Counted from the first letter of the stretch, positions 1 through 8,240 are shown. The stretch is DNA of 17,265 nt from Adhaeribacter sp. (GCA_028288395.1 JAQBNV010000503.1:1-17265); one strand, 5' to 3'. Numbers and translations are program-made. The notes: generated by a model from the sequence alone, not told the origin.

Positions 1-86
1 GACTTACGCAAAACTACCCTGCCGCATCTTTTGACCGTCACGTTATTGGTAAAAACGCGCAACAGCGGCTCTTTTGACCTTTAAGG
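1..86. repeat. Inverted-repeat copy A (uninterrupted), paired with 5577-5868
   Basis: The reverse complement of this stretch aligns over its whole length with 5577-5635 followed by 5842-5868, with a small number of substitutions. It begins at window base 1 with GACTTACGCAAA, whose complement ends copy B at 5857-5868. The segment TCTTTTGA (27-34) corresponds to the target site that is duplicated around the insertion in copy B, so this is the empty site. The repeat may extend left of the window. No coding potential is visible. Confidence 0.85.
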
Positions 87-117
87 CAATATTTTGAAGT
101 CTTATTAATATTGCTTT

Positions 118-175
118 ATATTAAAACAAAAAACCACTTTCCGGTTAACCGTAAAGTGGTTTTTTGTTTTAATAT
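118..175. terminator. Bidirectional intrinsic terminator
   Basis: A near-perfect palindrome. Arms 118-140 and 153-175 pair over 23 bp, and the 12-base centre contains a further palindrome (CGGTTAACCG, 142-151). The stem core AACCACTTT/AAAGTGGTT is flanked by A-rich and T-rich runs, so it can end transcription in both directions. It lies just after the minus-strand YtxH-like gene that ends at 214. Confidence 0.85.
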
Positions 176-213
176 TTAAAAGAATCAGTGCACATTCAAA
201 AGCAGATGGTTTT

Positions 214-504
214 CTATTCTTCCGAAAACTGTTTCGGTGATTTAACTTTCTTTTCCGGAACGGCCGCTTCGGGTTCGGTAATATTCATTCCAAACTGGTC
301 CTGGCCTAAATTCTTGACAGCATCTGTCATTTTATCTACCATGGCCTGTCCCTTTTCGGTACCCAACGCGGCCGCTAAGGCTACACCTACGCCTACGGCC
401 CCTAGCAACGAGTACAATACGCGATTATCGCGAATAAAAGGTTTGATAGTTTTGTAAAAAGATTTATTCTTGTTTTTCTTGTTCTTCTTTTTTCCCTTAC
501 TCAT
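214..504 (-). CDS. Small YtxH-like membrane protein
   Basis: Predicted 96-aa protein. Residues 1-15 are extremely Lys/Asn-rich (MSKGKKKNKKNKNK), 29-48 form one hydrophobic Gly/Ala-rich helix (LLGAVGVGVALAAALG), and 49-66 are a polar amphipathic stretch (TEKGQAMVDKMTDAVKNL). The tail is charged, with Lys/Glu/Pro. The layout of basic start, single membrane helix and amphipathic helix is that of YtxH-type stress or envelope proteins; this is a fold-level resemblance, not a firm family assignment. The frame stays open up to 552, but the extra residues look non-coding, so I chose the Met before SKGKKK; an in-frame Met three codons earlier (513) is an alternative. Function unknown, probably envelope-associated. 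The palindromic terminator at 118-175 follows it. Confidence 0.6.
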   Translation of the reverse strand: MSKGKKKNKKNKNKSFYKTIKPFIRDNRVLYSLLGAVGVGVALAAALGTEKGQAMVDKMTDAVKNLGQDQFGMNITEPEAAVPEKKVKSPKQFSEE

Positions 505-617
505 AGCATTCATTTTTATAAAGGTTATATACACATTTGATATATCCATCATTTAATATAATACGGCACCGGGGCGTCATAGTTGGGTTAAATTTTGCTC
601 TCCGCTCCGGCTACCGT

Positions 618-935
618 TTAGACTTTACATTTAATTTGATTTAAAATAATCGCTGCCACCTTTTCTAAATCTGCTTTACCCCGATCCGGGAAATAATCGA
701 TGGCGCAAACCGACATCCGCAGATCCAGCTTGCGCGCAAAATGAAAACTGATGAGCTGGTCTTTTTCATTAACATAAAATAACAATTTATCATATCCGCC
801 GGAGGTCGCGCATTGTTCCAGAATCTGACATTGGATAGATTTCGCTTCCGTTACATATCCGCCGGTTATTACCGCTACCTGCTGCATCCGGGGCTTTAGG
901 TCGCTAAGCAGGGTGTTAAATTTTATAACTTCCAT
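618..935 (-). CDS. Hypothetical 105-aa protein
   Basis: A 105-aa frame starting with ATG (MEVIKFNTLL) with no signal peptide or membrane helix, so probably cytoplasmic. It mixes hydrophobic and charged residues as a small globular alpha/beta protein would, with three cysteines in the middle and Lys-rich ends. I recognise no family. A weak promoter candidate, TACCTTTA (one mismatch to TAnnTTTG), lies on the minus strand at 955-962, 20 bases before the start codon, a spacing like that of the clearer promoters in this window. It is on the same strand as the YtxH-like gene but is separated from it by about 110 bases, so cotranscription is possible but not shown. Confidence 0.6.
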   Translation of the reverse strand: MEVIKFNTLLSDLKPRMQQVAVITGGYVTEAKSIQCQILEQCATSGGYDKLLFYVNEKDQLISFHFARKLDLRMSVCAIDYFPDRGKADLEKVAAIILNQIKCKV

Positions 936-1042
936 TACAGCAATTGTTTTTAGTTAAAGGTAACCACCATCACCCCAATTAAAAGTTAAGAAATTGTTAT
1001 CATTTACTTATAAGGAACAATCGATTGGTTCTTAAATAAAAA

Positions 1043-1064
1043 AGCCTGCCAAAATTGGCAGGCT
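1043..1064 (-). terminator. Intrinsic terminator of the receptor/lipoprotein operon
   Basis: Hairpin with arms 1043-1052 and 1055-1064 (AGCCTGCC/GGCAGGCT core). Read on the minus strand it is followed by a T-rich run (complement of the A run at 1035-1043). It sits about 90 bases beyond the stop codon of the lipoprotein gene that ends at 1157. Confidence 0.85.
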
Positions 1065-1156
1065 CCACAGGCAAAGCAGGAGACTAAGCTGCTCTGCTGT
1101 GTAATTGCAACATCCTATTCTCACCCTTCAGATTTGCAATATATTTTTCGGAAATA

Positions 1157-2443
1157 TTAGTAGTCGGTATTTTGGGGGTCGAAGTTAGTCCAGCCTTCGG
1201 CCCAGTTGGTGCTGCCGAAAGCGCCCCGGAAAGTTGTATTTTCGAAACCCGGTACATTAGTCCCGCCCGTTAATAATATTGAGCCGGCCACCGGCATATA
1301 GGGAGCAGTTGTTCCCAAGCCCAGCTCGGCGTGGGTTTTGGTTTGGTTATTAAATGCTGCCGTGGTAAACCAGGCGTTGGCGTTAAAAGCAGAAGAACCG
1401 GTCTTACCAACGGTACCACTCACGATAATATTTTTGGCATTTAAACTACCGTTGGTAGCGTACCCCTCGGAGCTAACGCCATCGATGGTTATGGCTTTGT
1501 CCCAACCGGTTATAACGGTATTGTTCATCGATAAGCTGGTACCTTTTTTAAGGTGAGCGCCCTGGCCAAATTTTTGGCCGGAAGCCGGACTGATGGGACC
1601 GACAAGTGTAACATTGGCGAAAGAAGCCGTGGTTAAAGGCTGATTCGTAGAACCGGAATTATCATTGTCCGATTCAAAACCATTAGAGGCGCCGGCCAAA
1701 TCAGATAAAGCCGGATCACTGATACCCAAAGCGTACTGCACTTTGCCGGTAAACCCATAATCCGAATCAAACATATCATCGGTTGTTTTAAAAGCAATCA
1801 GGTGTTTTGGATTAACGGTACCGCCGAACCACTCGAAAGCATCATCGCCCCCGTAGGATACCTGCACATAGTCAATCTGGGTACCAGAACCCACCGAGCC
1901 CATGGTTAAGCCGTTAATTTCTTTTTCCGGCTCCAGCGCAACGCCAGCAAATTCAATCCGGACATACTTTAAAATGCCAGAGTTATCAGCATTGTCTGTT
2001 CCACCATAATTTGCTTGCGGACCGCCTTCGATAAGGGGGTCGGAAGATTGATTATGCCGGGCCTTGCCGGTAATAATAATGCCACCCCAGTCGCCGGGAG
2101 CCCTGCTGCCTTTCGGAAGCGATGAGGTAAATACAATTGGCTTTTCTTTTGTTCCTTCAGCCATTATTTTACCACCTCTTTTAATAATCAGGGTGCCTTT
2201 GCCGGCTTTAGGACCGCCTTTAATAATGGTTCCGGGTTCAATGGTTAAAGTGGTGCCATCCTCTACATAAACAAAGCCCTTGAGGGTATAAACAGTATTA
2301 GCCTTTAAGATCGTATTGGTGGTAATTGCGCCTTGTAACTCCTGTTCTGATTTAACAACCGGCGTGGTATTGGTATCTTCTTCGTTACAACTAAAAGATA
2401 TAACGGCCAGGAAACAGAATAATAACTTACTTAAGTTTTTCAT
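1157..2443 (-). CDS. Predicted surface lipoprotein with beta-helix-like repeats, partner of the TonB receptor
   Basis: 428 aa. Residues 1-18 are a lipoprotein signal peptide ending in the lipobox SFSC, with Cys19 as the acylated residue. The acidic stretch right after it (CNEED) resembles the export signal that sends Bacteroidota lipoproteins to the outer face of the outer membrane. After a short linker the sequence becomes Gly/Asn/Asp-rich, with repeating rungs such as LTIEPGTIIKGG, GDWGGIIITGKA, LKYVRIEFAG and IDYVQVSYGGDDAFEWFGG, as in a right-handed parallel beta-helix. Similar proteins are common in Bacteroidota next to TonB receptors but have no settled function. It starts 48 bases after the receptor's stop codon and is followed by a terminator, so the two form an operon. 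I infer that it binds the receptor's substrate or a surface polymer; it is not a SusD homologue. Confidence 0.85.
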   Translation of the reverse strand: MKNLSKLLFCFLAVISFSCNEEDTNTTPVVKSEQELQGAITTNTILKANTVYTLKGFVYVEDGTTLTIEPGTIIKGGPKAGKGTLIIKRGGKIMAEGTKEKPIVFTSSLPKGSRAPGDWGGIIITGKARHNQSSDPLIEGGPQANYGGTDNADNSGILKYVRIEFAGVALEPEKEINGLTMGSVGSGTQIDYVQVSYGGDDAFEWFGGTVNPKHLIAFKTTDDMFDSDYGFTGKVQYALGISDPALSDLAGASNGFESDNDNSGSTNQPLTTASFANVTLVGPISPASGQKFGQGAHLKKGTSLSMNNTVITGWDKAITIDGVSSEGYATNGSLNAKNIIVSGTVGKTGSSAFNANAWFTTAAFNNQTKTHAELGLGTTAPYMPVAGSILLTGGTNVPGFENTTFRGAFGSTNWAEGWTNFDPQNTDY

Positions 2444-2491
2444 AATTTTTGGTTCAGAAATAGAATTGGGATTGTTTTATTTTATCTATTA

Positions 2492-5311
2492 TTAAAAATT
2501 GTAATTAATACCGATGGTTGAGTATGCGCCTTTGTTAAAGTTGCGGATAGTATCATCGAAACCAGTTATTTTACCGTTGAGGTCTGTATCCTGAATAAAC
2601 CGGAACGATTGGTTAAACAAATCCTGCACGCCGGCTTTTAGTTGCAAGCCATTCTTAAAATTCTTGGTAACGCTCAAGTCAATTACATGGCGGGGCATTT
2701 CATAAACCGTCGGATTGGTATCGGCCGAACCTACCCGGTAAATGCGCTTGCCCAAAACATTGTATAATAAAGCATATTGCCACCCTTTTTCATCATCCTG
2801 GAAATACAACCCGCCATTAACTATATATGGTGATTGTCCCATCAGGGCCCTTTTGCGATCCTGTACCGCTACATCTGTATTATTTCCTAAGTCGACCCGA
2901 CTATGAATATAGGATGCGTTTAAAACCAGGGAATGATTTTGAATAAACCTGGATTCCGAAATAGAGATAAGCGCTTTTCTGACTTCTGCTTCTACGCCCA
3001 AATTCGTGGCCTTATCAGCGTTACTGAAACCATAAATGGGGTTGGAGCCGGAGCCCGGCTGAATAATGGTTTCGATAGGGTTAAAGAATTTTTTGTAAAA
3101 AACACCCACCGACAATAATTCGGCTGGGCTCGGATAAAATTCATAACGCATATCCAGGTTATGAATGGTAGCCGTTTTCAAGGCATTGTTACCCCGGATG
3201 GAGGCATTCTCAATAAAGTCGTAATAACTAAAGCTGGCCTGTTCCCGGAATTCCGGACGGTTGATGGTCATGCCATAGGCTAGCCGCAATAAAGACCGTT
3301 GGTTAAAATTATAGCTGGTATTAAGGGAAGGCAGTAAATAAAACCGGGGATCATCTACGTTGGCATTGCCGGAGAAATCAGCGGCTGTTAATTGCCGGTA
3401 ATTATATTCGCCCCGCACCCCGCCGTACAAGGTAAACTTATTTATAGATTTAGCCAGGGAAAGATAAGCCGCACCTAAAGTGTTAGCCGCGCTGTAGCGG
3501 TCATTGATGCGGGTTAGTTCATCCAGGATTATCCCGTTGGTAGCATCCAGGTTTTGAGGAGAAAAAGTTTGATCGATTGGCTGGCTGGTAATGGCTTCGC
3601 GGTCGGCGGTACTACCAAAAGGAAATAGATAACCAAAATAACGACTGTCAAAACGCCGGTCTTTTCTTTCGGCGTAAAAGCCGGCTTTCAGCCGCAAGTT
3701 ACTTTCCTTTTGCACCGAATCAGCGTCACCAAAAACATGTTCTAACTGGCCACCGGCGATAAATCCTTTTTCGGCTAAATCGGAATAGAAGCGGCCGGCA
3801 TTGGCGGGGGAACTGGTGGCAGTGGGAATTACCGGTTCAAATGTTCCTTCGTCGCCTACCTGGCGGGTAGTCCTAACCCTTCTTAAATCCGGTTCCTGGC
3901 GGTTAATGTAATTAAAGCCGGCGTTCCAGGTAATAATATTTTTATCATCCGCGCTGGCGTGCGTACCTTGTAACTGACTGGTAATAATACTGCGGCTCTC
4001 GTACCTTAAAAAATAATTCTTTTCTTCTTCCTCAAAAAAATCTAGCTGCCGGCCGTTGCGTATGGTAGCCTCATCAATACCAGTCTGGTTAAATAAATTG
4101 CGAAACTCTAATTTATTTCTGTCATTTAAAATTAGCGAAAAGTTCTGCAATATTCCCACCCGGGTGGTCTGGCCAGATAATTCGTCCTTGTAAGACCAGT
4201 TTACTTCTTTGGCCCGCTCCGGTACATACCGGGTGTAATTGTTGCGGGTAATAAATAAATTTTGCCGGGCGTTGCTGTAAGAGATTGCTGATATGCTGCT
4301 TAACTTTTTGTTCCCCAACAGGAATTTCCGGTTTAAGCCAAAATTTATACGCAAATCGGGTGCTGCCGTAGTGGTTTTGAATTTCCAGATATTGGGTAAC
4401 TGCTTGCCTAATTGCGCTTTCTGTGTATTAGATAAATTACTTTGGAAAGCGGTTGTGCCGGGGAAACTACCTGGCAATTTTCTGGTGCCGTTGTCAAAAC
4501 CCAGGAAATCAGTTTTGCTGCCTTCGTAAGAGTTAAAGTTTTCGAAAGTAGTGCCGCCCCGGTAAGAAGTGGAAATACCAAACGTGGTAGCATTTTCGTT
4601 AACGGTATTTTTGGTATATATCTTTATTGCTCCACCCGCAAAATCACCCGGCAACTCCGGTGCGGGCGATTTATAAATTAATACCCGGTCTATCACGCTG
4701 GTGGGTAAAATATCAAAAGAAAAGGCCCTTACATCTACCTCCGAACTGGGTGTTAAGGCATCGTTCAGCATTACCGAGTTGTACCGTTCGCTTAACCCCC
4801 GCACCACTATAAAGCGGTTGTCCATAATGGTAATGCCAGGAATGCGTTTTACCACCTCAGCCGCATCGCGATCCTGCGCCCGCACAATCTGCTCGGCCGA
4901 CATCCCACTCACGATAATGTTGCTTTTCCTAATTTCGTTTATCAAAGAAATATCGGTATTGGTTTGCCGTGCACCGGTTACCGTAACCGCTGCCAGTGCC
5001 GTAGCCGACTCTTCCATGGTAATATTTAAAGTAGTGATATTGCCGGCTGTTACCTGCACTTTTGGTAATATCAGCGGTTTGTATGACACATAAGTGGCCG
5101 ATAAATCGAAAGTACCCGGTGCCAGCGAAATTCTAAACCTACCTTCATAATCGGTGGTAGCGCCCTGGGTGGTGCCGGTTACAGCTACAGTAGCCCCAAT
5201 AATAGGTTCCTGGGTGGTTTTGTCGATTATTCGACCGGCTAAAATTCCAGTCTGCGAAAAAGCGGGGATGGTAACCGCTAAAAGGGTGAGTAAAAGTAAA
5301 GTTGCTCTCAT
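2492..5311 (-). CDS. TonB-dependent outer-membrane receptor
   Basis: 939 aa. Residues 1-20 are a signal peptide (MRATLLLLTLLAVTIPAFSQ). Residues ~23-105 are a CarboxypepD_reg-like domain (GRIIDKTTQEPIIGATVAV, DYEGRFRISL). A TonB-box-like stretch (AVTVTG) follows near 108. The plug domain covers ~120-235, with VVKRIPGITI, VVRGLSERYNSVMLND and SPAPELPGDFAGGAIKIYT. The rest is a 22-strand-type barrel with many aromatic strand ends, closing with Phe as outer-membrane proteins usually do. It imports a substrate across the outer membrane using TonB-ExbBD energy. Substrate unknown: the downstream partner is a beta-helix lipoprotein rather than SusD, which argues against a standard glycan Sus pair. 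First gene of the operon, with a promoter at 5338-5345. Confidence 0.95.
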   Translation of the reverse strand: MRATLLLLTLLAVTIPAFSQTGILAGRIIDKTTQEPIIGATVAVTGTTQGATTDYEGRFRISLAPGTFDLSATYVSYKPLILPKVQVTAGNITTLNITMEESATALAAVTVTGARQTNTDISLINEIRKSNIIVSGMSAEQIVRAQDRDAAEVVKRIPGITIMDNRFIVVRGLSERYNSVMLNDALTPSSEVDVRAFSFDILPTSVIDRVLIYKSPAPELPGDFAGGAIKIYTKNTVNENATTFGISTSYRGGTTFENFNSYEGSKTDFLGFDNGTRKLPGSFPGTTAFQSNLSNTQKAQLGKQLPNIWKFKTTTAAPDLRINFGLNRKFLLGNKKLSSISAISYSNARQNLFITRNNYTRYVPERAKEVNWSYKDELSGQTTRVGILQNFSLILNDRNKLEFRNLFNQTGIDEATIRNGRQLDFFEEEEKNYFLRYESRSIITSQLQGTHASADDKNIITWNAGFNYINRQEPDLRRVRTTRQVGDEGTFEPVIPTATSSPANAGRFYSDLAEKGFIAGGQLEHVFGDADSVQKESNLRLKAGFYAERKDRRFDSRYFGYLFPFGSTADREAITSQPIDQTFSPQNLDATNGIILDELTRINDRYSAANTLGAAYLSLAKSINKFTLYGGVRGEYNYRQLTAADFSGNANVDDPRFYLLPSLNTSYNFNQRSLLRLAYGMTINRPEFREQASFSYYDFIENASIRGNNALKTATIHNLDMRYEFYPSPAELLSVGVFYKKFFNPIETIIQPGSGSNPIYGFSNADKATNLGVEAEVRKALISISESRFIQNHSLVLNASYIHSRVDLGNNTDVAVQDRKRALMGQSPYIVNGGLYFQDDEKGWQYALLYNVLGKRIYRVGSADTNPTVYEMPRHVIDLSVTKNFKNGLQLKAGVQDLFNQSFRFIQDTDLNGKITGFDDTIRNFNKGAYSTIGINYNF

Positions 5312-5337
5312 GAAATGGTTACAGTTTAGTCTCGATG

Positions 5338-5345
5338 CAAAACTA
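5338..5345 (-). promoter_or_regulatory. Bacteroidota -7 promoter element of the receptor operon
   Basis: Read on the minus strand it is TAGTTTTG, a perfect match to the Bacteroidota -7 consensus TAnnTTTG, placed 26 bases before the receptor start codon. I do not see a convincing -33 TTG. Confidence 0.65.
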
Positions 5346-5576
5346 TAGCCCTTATTTTACCTCAGAATTAAGGCAGCATTACGGATTGGTTAAATTACCC
5401 AGGCAAATATTACGGTAGTGTTAATAGCTTTCGTAGAGACAGAAGACACCGTAAGTTTATATACCGCCTGGAAAGGTAATGGGTATCTGGTTGTAGTTAT
5501 TAAAAGGTAACCCCCTGTAGTTTGAAATTATTTTCCGGTTAATTAAAGGCCTATAAAACTTCCGCAAATAAACCGT

Positions 5577-5868
5577 ACTAAAGGTTAAAAGAACCGTTGT
5601 TGCGCGTTTTCATCAGCAACTTGCCGGTCAAAAGACCATAGCCGTCAGGCTAAGGGATTTATGAGAATAATTAACAGCTGCTCGCGCCAGCTTTTAGCTG
5701 GTGGGTACCGATGAAAGGAAATTTTGGACAGCCTGCCAGTTGAAAACTGGCTAAATTTAGTAGCTCCAAGTTACACTTCGTTAATACAGAACCAGGGTAA
5801 AGAGCGATATCCTACTTAGCCGGACGGCTATGGTCAGAAGATGCGGCAAGGGCGACTTTGCGTAAGTC
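5577..5868. repeat. Inverted-repeat copy B, split by an insertion
   Basis: The same repeat as at 1-86 but in the opposite orientation. The left part (5577-5635) and right part (5842-5868) together reproduce the uninterrupted copy, ending in TTTGCGTAAGTC. The join is occupied by a 198-bp element plus the second copy of an 8-bp target sequence. Copies A and B bracket four minus-strand genes. Confidence 0.85.
5636..5833. mobile_element. MITE-like non-coding insertion with 19-bp TIRs and 8-bp target duplication
   Basis: The ends are inverted repeats: CCATAGCCGTCAGGCTAAG at 5636-5654, complementary to 5815-5833 with one mismatch. Flanking 8-mers are TCAAAAGA (5628-5635) and TCAGAAGA (5834-5841), a target duplication with one later change. 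The empty site is preserved in copy A (27-34). No reading frame of useful length is present. Inside are two tight hairpins, 5687-5701 (CCAGCT/AGCTGG, 3-base loop) and 5735-5751 (GCCAGTT/AACTGGC, 3-base loop). Size, ends and lack of a transposase fit a miniature element moved in trans by an unknown IS. Confidence 0.82.
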
Positions 5869-6327
5869 CTACTAGTAAAGGACGAAAGGTTTTTATGCAG
5901 CAAATTGATTATGCATTTTCTCAAAGTATTAATCTGACTTTTATAGGGGTGAGACACTCAGATGTTTTCAGATATTAACCCCTACCCCGCGGCCCTTCTT
6001 TTAACCATGGAATCAACCTTGATTCTCATATAGAACTTATCTAAGGCAATCAGTTAAAAAACTTGCTTTGTTTACTTTTATAAAGATTTTTGTTTAAAGG
6101 AAAGCTAAATAATCAAATCGTTTATTTAAATATATAGACTTTTAGCTTTATAAATAACCCGCTTACCTGATGTTAGAATAGAATTATGATTTTACCGCTT
6201 ATAAGCAAAAGTTAAACTTTAATAAAATTTCAGTTTATTAAAGCTAATTACATACATCTACAAAATAATATGAGTTATAACTGCAAAAATATTATTATTT
6301 AATAATTTATTTTAAAATACTTGTAAA
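5869..6327. other. AT-rich intergenic stretch
   Basis: About 460 bases between repeat copy B and the next gene. It becomes strongly AT-rich after 6040. The only notable short frame is a 27-codon ORF at 5895-5978 starting MQQIDYAF, with no recognisable relatives; I do not call it a gene. No clear promoter or RNA is seen. Confidence 0.5.
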
Positions 6328-6354
6328 TTGAATATTTATAAGTATTTTAATGGC

Positions 6355-6711
6355 ATGAAAACGTCGAAACACATCTCCCCGGCTGACTTTAAATATTTTA
6401 TAGTGCAGCAAGGATGCCAAAATGCGGTAGGAATTATTTCGGAAAATGAAGAATCAGTTTCTTTCTGCAATTTAACGCTCGTTCCCTACCTTCACGCCCT
6501 AACGGGAAAAATAGAATTTAAATTAGAACCTTGCCCCGAAACTGCCATCCGGTTTTCGGCCAACCCTACTTTTAAAAATAATGTACAGATTGGAATTACG
6601 CGGTCGATGATTGATTTGACCAAGGACTACCTGGAAGTGGAACGGGTATTACAGTTTAACAAAAAGGCAGAAGGTATCCAGGTAAATAAAATCACCCAGA
6701 ACCAGGTATAA
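6355..6711 (+). CDS. Hypothetical 118-aa protein
   Basis: 118 aa from the ATG at 6355 (MKTSKHISPADFKYFIV). The frame is open from a TTG at 6328, but those extra residues come from AT-rich leader and are unlikely to be translated. No signal peptide or membrane helix, so probably cytoplasmic. Visible elements are VVGII-like beta strands near 30, a Cys-containing strand (SVSFCNLTLVPYL) and a polar C-terminus rich in Lys, Asn and Gln. I recognise no family. It stands alone: the next gene is on the opposite strand and ends about 215 bases downstream, so the two are convergent. A weak terminator-like hairpin follows at 6720-6754. Confidence 0.55.
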   Translation: MKTSKHISPADFKYFIVQQGCQNAVGIISENEESVSFCNLTLVPYLHALTGKIEFKLEPCPETAIRFSANPTFKNNVQIGITRSMIDLTKDYLEVERVLQFNKKAEGIQVNKITQNQV

Positions 6712-6719
6712 GAATTTAG

Positions 6720-6754
6720 AAAAGCCTGCTTTGTTATTTAAAACAGGTCCTTTT
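6720..6754 (+). terminator. Weak terminator-like hairpin
   Basis: An imperfect inverted repeat (AAAAGCCTG... paired with ...CAGGTCCTTTT, one bulged base) ending in TTTT, starting 9 bases after the stop codon of the 118-aa gene. Plausible as an intrinsic terminator, but the stem is interrupted. Confidence 0.4.
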
Positions 6755-6925
6755 ATAGCAGATATTTCTCCTACACCGGCAGAAAGCACAATGTCATACG
6801 GTAAGCATCGTTAAATCAAGCCTTTTGGCAGGAACGTTGGCCCATACCATTAAAAACACCTATTGAACGTTCTAGTATTGCCTGGCTAAAAAACCAGTTA
6901 AAATATCCGTTGGACAATAGCGGAA

Positions 6926-7555
6926 CTAAACCTTTGTCTCCTGTAGGTGCACGAGGTAACGGGTAAGTTTATCCCATTGCAAAGCCTGAAAACCGGCCCA
7001 GCCACCTTCTGCTACGATCGTATTCACTACTGCCCGATTACCGGCTTCTACGCCCTGGTTATTGATTCTTTCGTTCCGGCCAATTTCCAAAGCTTTTAGT
7101 AGCTTACCCTGGCGTTCTACCCGGAAAGTACTGCTGGCCTCTTTGCCAAAAAAATGTTTCACCTCTTCGGTGTTTTCGGTGTGGGAAGCGGGCGCCGGAC
7201 TCGGGTGTACCACAAATTCAGCGAGGTTATCGTCCTGGCGGAGATCGGTTACCTGAACCCAATTTTCCGGTGCCGGACCAGGCAATATAATTTTAATAAA
7301 ATCTCCTACCTGCGGTATAGTAGCTCTTGATTTATTGCCCGCGGCATCGAATAACTCAAAAGTTGAATTAATACCGGGTAAGTCCGACCATTTATTAATT
7401 CCGAATAATTTTTGTTTTGAAAGCGTAAAAGCTTCGCGGGCTTGGTCCTCATCCGGGTAGGTAATTTCATTTGTATATTCTTTATCTTTTACATCTTCCC
7501 CCCGTAGTACCTCTATTTCCTTCTTCACATTATTTACAATATTTTGCAATCCCAT
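6926..7555 (-). CDS. Hypothetical 209-aa soluble protein
   Basis: 209 aa from ATG (MGLQNIVNNVKKEIEVLRGE). No signal peptide or membrane segment. Residues 1-20 look like an amphipathic helix. The body is acidic and charged, with strands such as GDFIKIILPGP and NWVQVTDLRQDD around 80-110, a Pro/Ala/Glu linker near 117-135, and a C-terminal section with FRVERQGKLLKALEIGRNE and GGWAGFQALQWDKLTRYL. The codon use and composition are those of a real protein, but I cannot name the family. It is monocistronic and convergent with the 118-aa gene. The next upstream gene-like sequence, at 7755, is a pseudogene. Confidence 0.7.
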   Translation of the reverse strand: MGLQNIVNNVKKEIEVLRGEDVKDKEYTNEITYPDEDQAREAFTLSKQKLFGINKWSDLPGINSTFELFDAAGNKSRATIPQVGDFIKIILPGPAPENWVQVTDLRQDDNLAEFVVHPSPAPASHTENTEEVKHFFGKEASSTFRVERQGKLLKALEIGRNERINNQGVEAGNRAVVNTIVAEGGWAGFQALQWDKLTRYLVHLQETKV

Positions 7556-7754
7556 GACTTATCCGGTTTATATGTGTTTTCAAAAAGTACGCGCCAATAT
7601 CTTAAATGTTTATAAAACCGGTCTTCCGGCGTCATTAAATTTTCTGCACCACACCTTTAAGTAGTTTCCTATTGCATCTATTCGGTAATTATAATACCGT
7701 TAAACTTAATTAATCTTCTCCTGTTCATTATAAGCGCCTTACCCCCATTATTTA

Positions 7755-8240
7755 TTATTTGTTCGATATCTCTACCGATAAAGGATTTGTTTCGTAAGGC
7801 AATGTCAGCAAGGGCAAATTGGCCTGGCCGATAAATTGACCAGTAATGCTTCATTGGAAAATTTTCTCCAGAAATGAAAGTCGGTTCGGGATTAAAACCG
7901 TCATATCTGTTTTTTGGGCCGCTACAAATTCCCGGATATTGTCGGCAAGATCTTCGGTCAGCCGGAAATGTACCTGGTAGGTTAAATCGAAGAATTGGGT
8001 ATCCAGCGCCCTTAGTGCTTTCAGGGTTTTACGCTGTACTTCCTGGGGATTGTTATCTCGGTAAAGATGCAATATTTGCAAAGTGGTACCTAAAATACTA
8101 GTCTAATCCCGCAGCGAACCCAATATAAAATTATCTGGTAAGTGCTTCATACTGGCGGCAAAAAAAGATAAATCTAATATTATTAAGCGGCATTTTGCAA
8201 CAGTAATGCCATCACGGGCACTTTTCGCTCGAAAAAAAAT
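7755..8240 (-). pseudogene. Universal stress protein (UspA-type) remnant
   Basis: The reading frame carries a recognisable C-terminal Usp domain: LQILHLYRDNNPQEVQRKTL, LKALRALDTQFFDLTYQVHF, RLTEDLADNI, FVAAQKTDMTVLIPNRLSFL. It is cut by a TGA at 7851-7853, after which the same frame continues with the typical Usp ending SITGQFIGQANLPLLTLP to a stop at 7755-7757. Upstream, the frame has a TAG at 8103-8105 preceded by FFAASMKHLPDNFILGSLRD. Further upstream, in another frame (~8190-8240), is FERKVPVMALLLQ, like the end of a preceding Usp domain. This fits a tandem two-domain Usp that has lost function through at least two stops and a frameshift. The first domain is too decayed to delimit. Confidence 0.7.

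Noticed and set aside
505..552. Longer start for the YtxH-like protein
   Set aside because: The added residues are AT-rich leader with no protein-like character; the lysine-rich start at 504 (or 513) is more natural.
4293..5348. Plus-strand frames opposite the TonB receptor
   Set aside because: Antisense shadows with no domain; the minus-strand receptor is continuous and fully explained.
5942..5995. AGGGGT...ACCCCT pairing as a possible riboswitch
   Set aside because: A single short stem with a long unstructured loop and no downstream gene within 300 bases; no known riboswitch core was seen.
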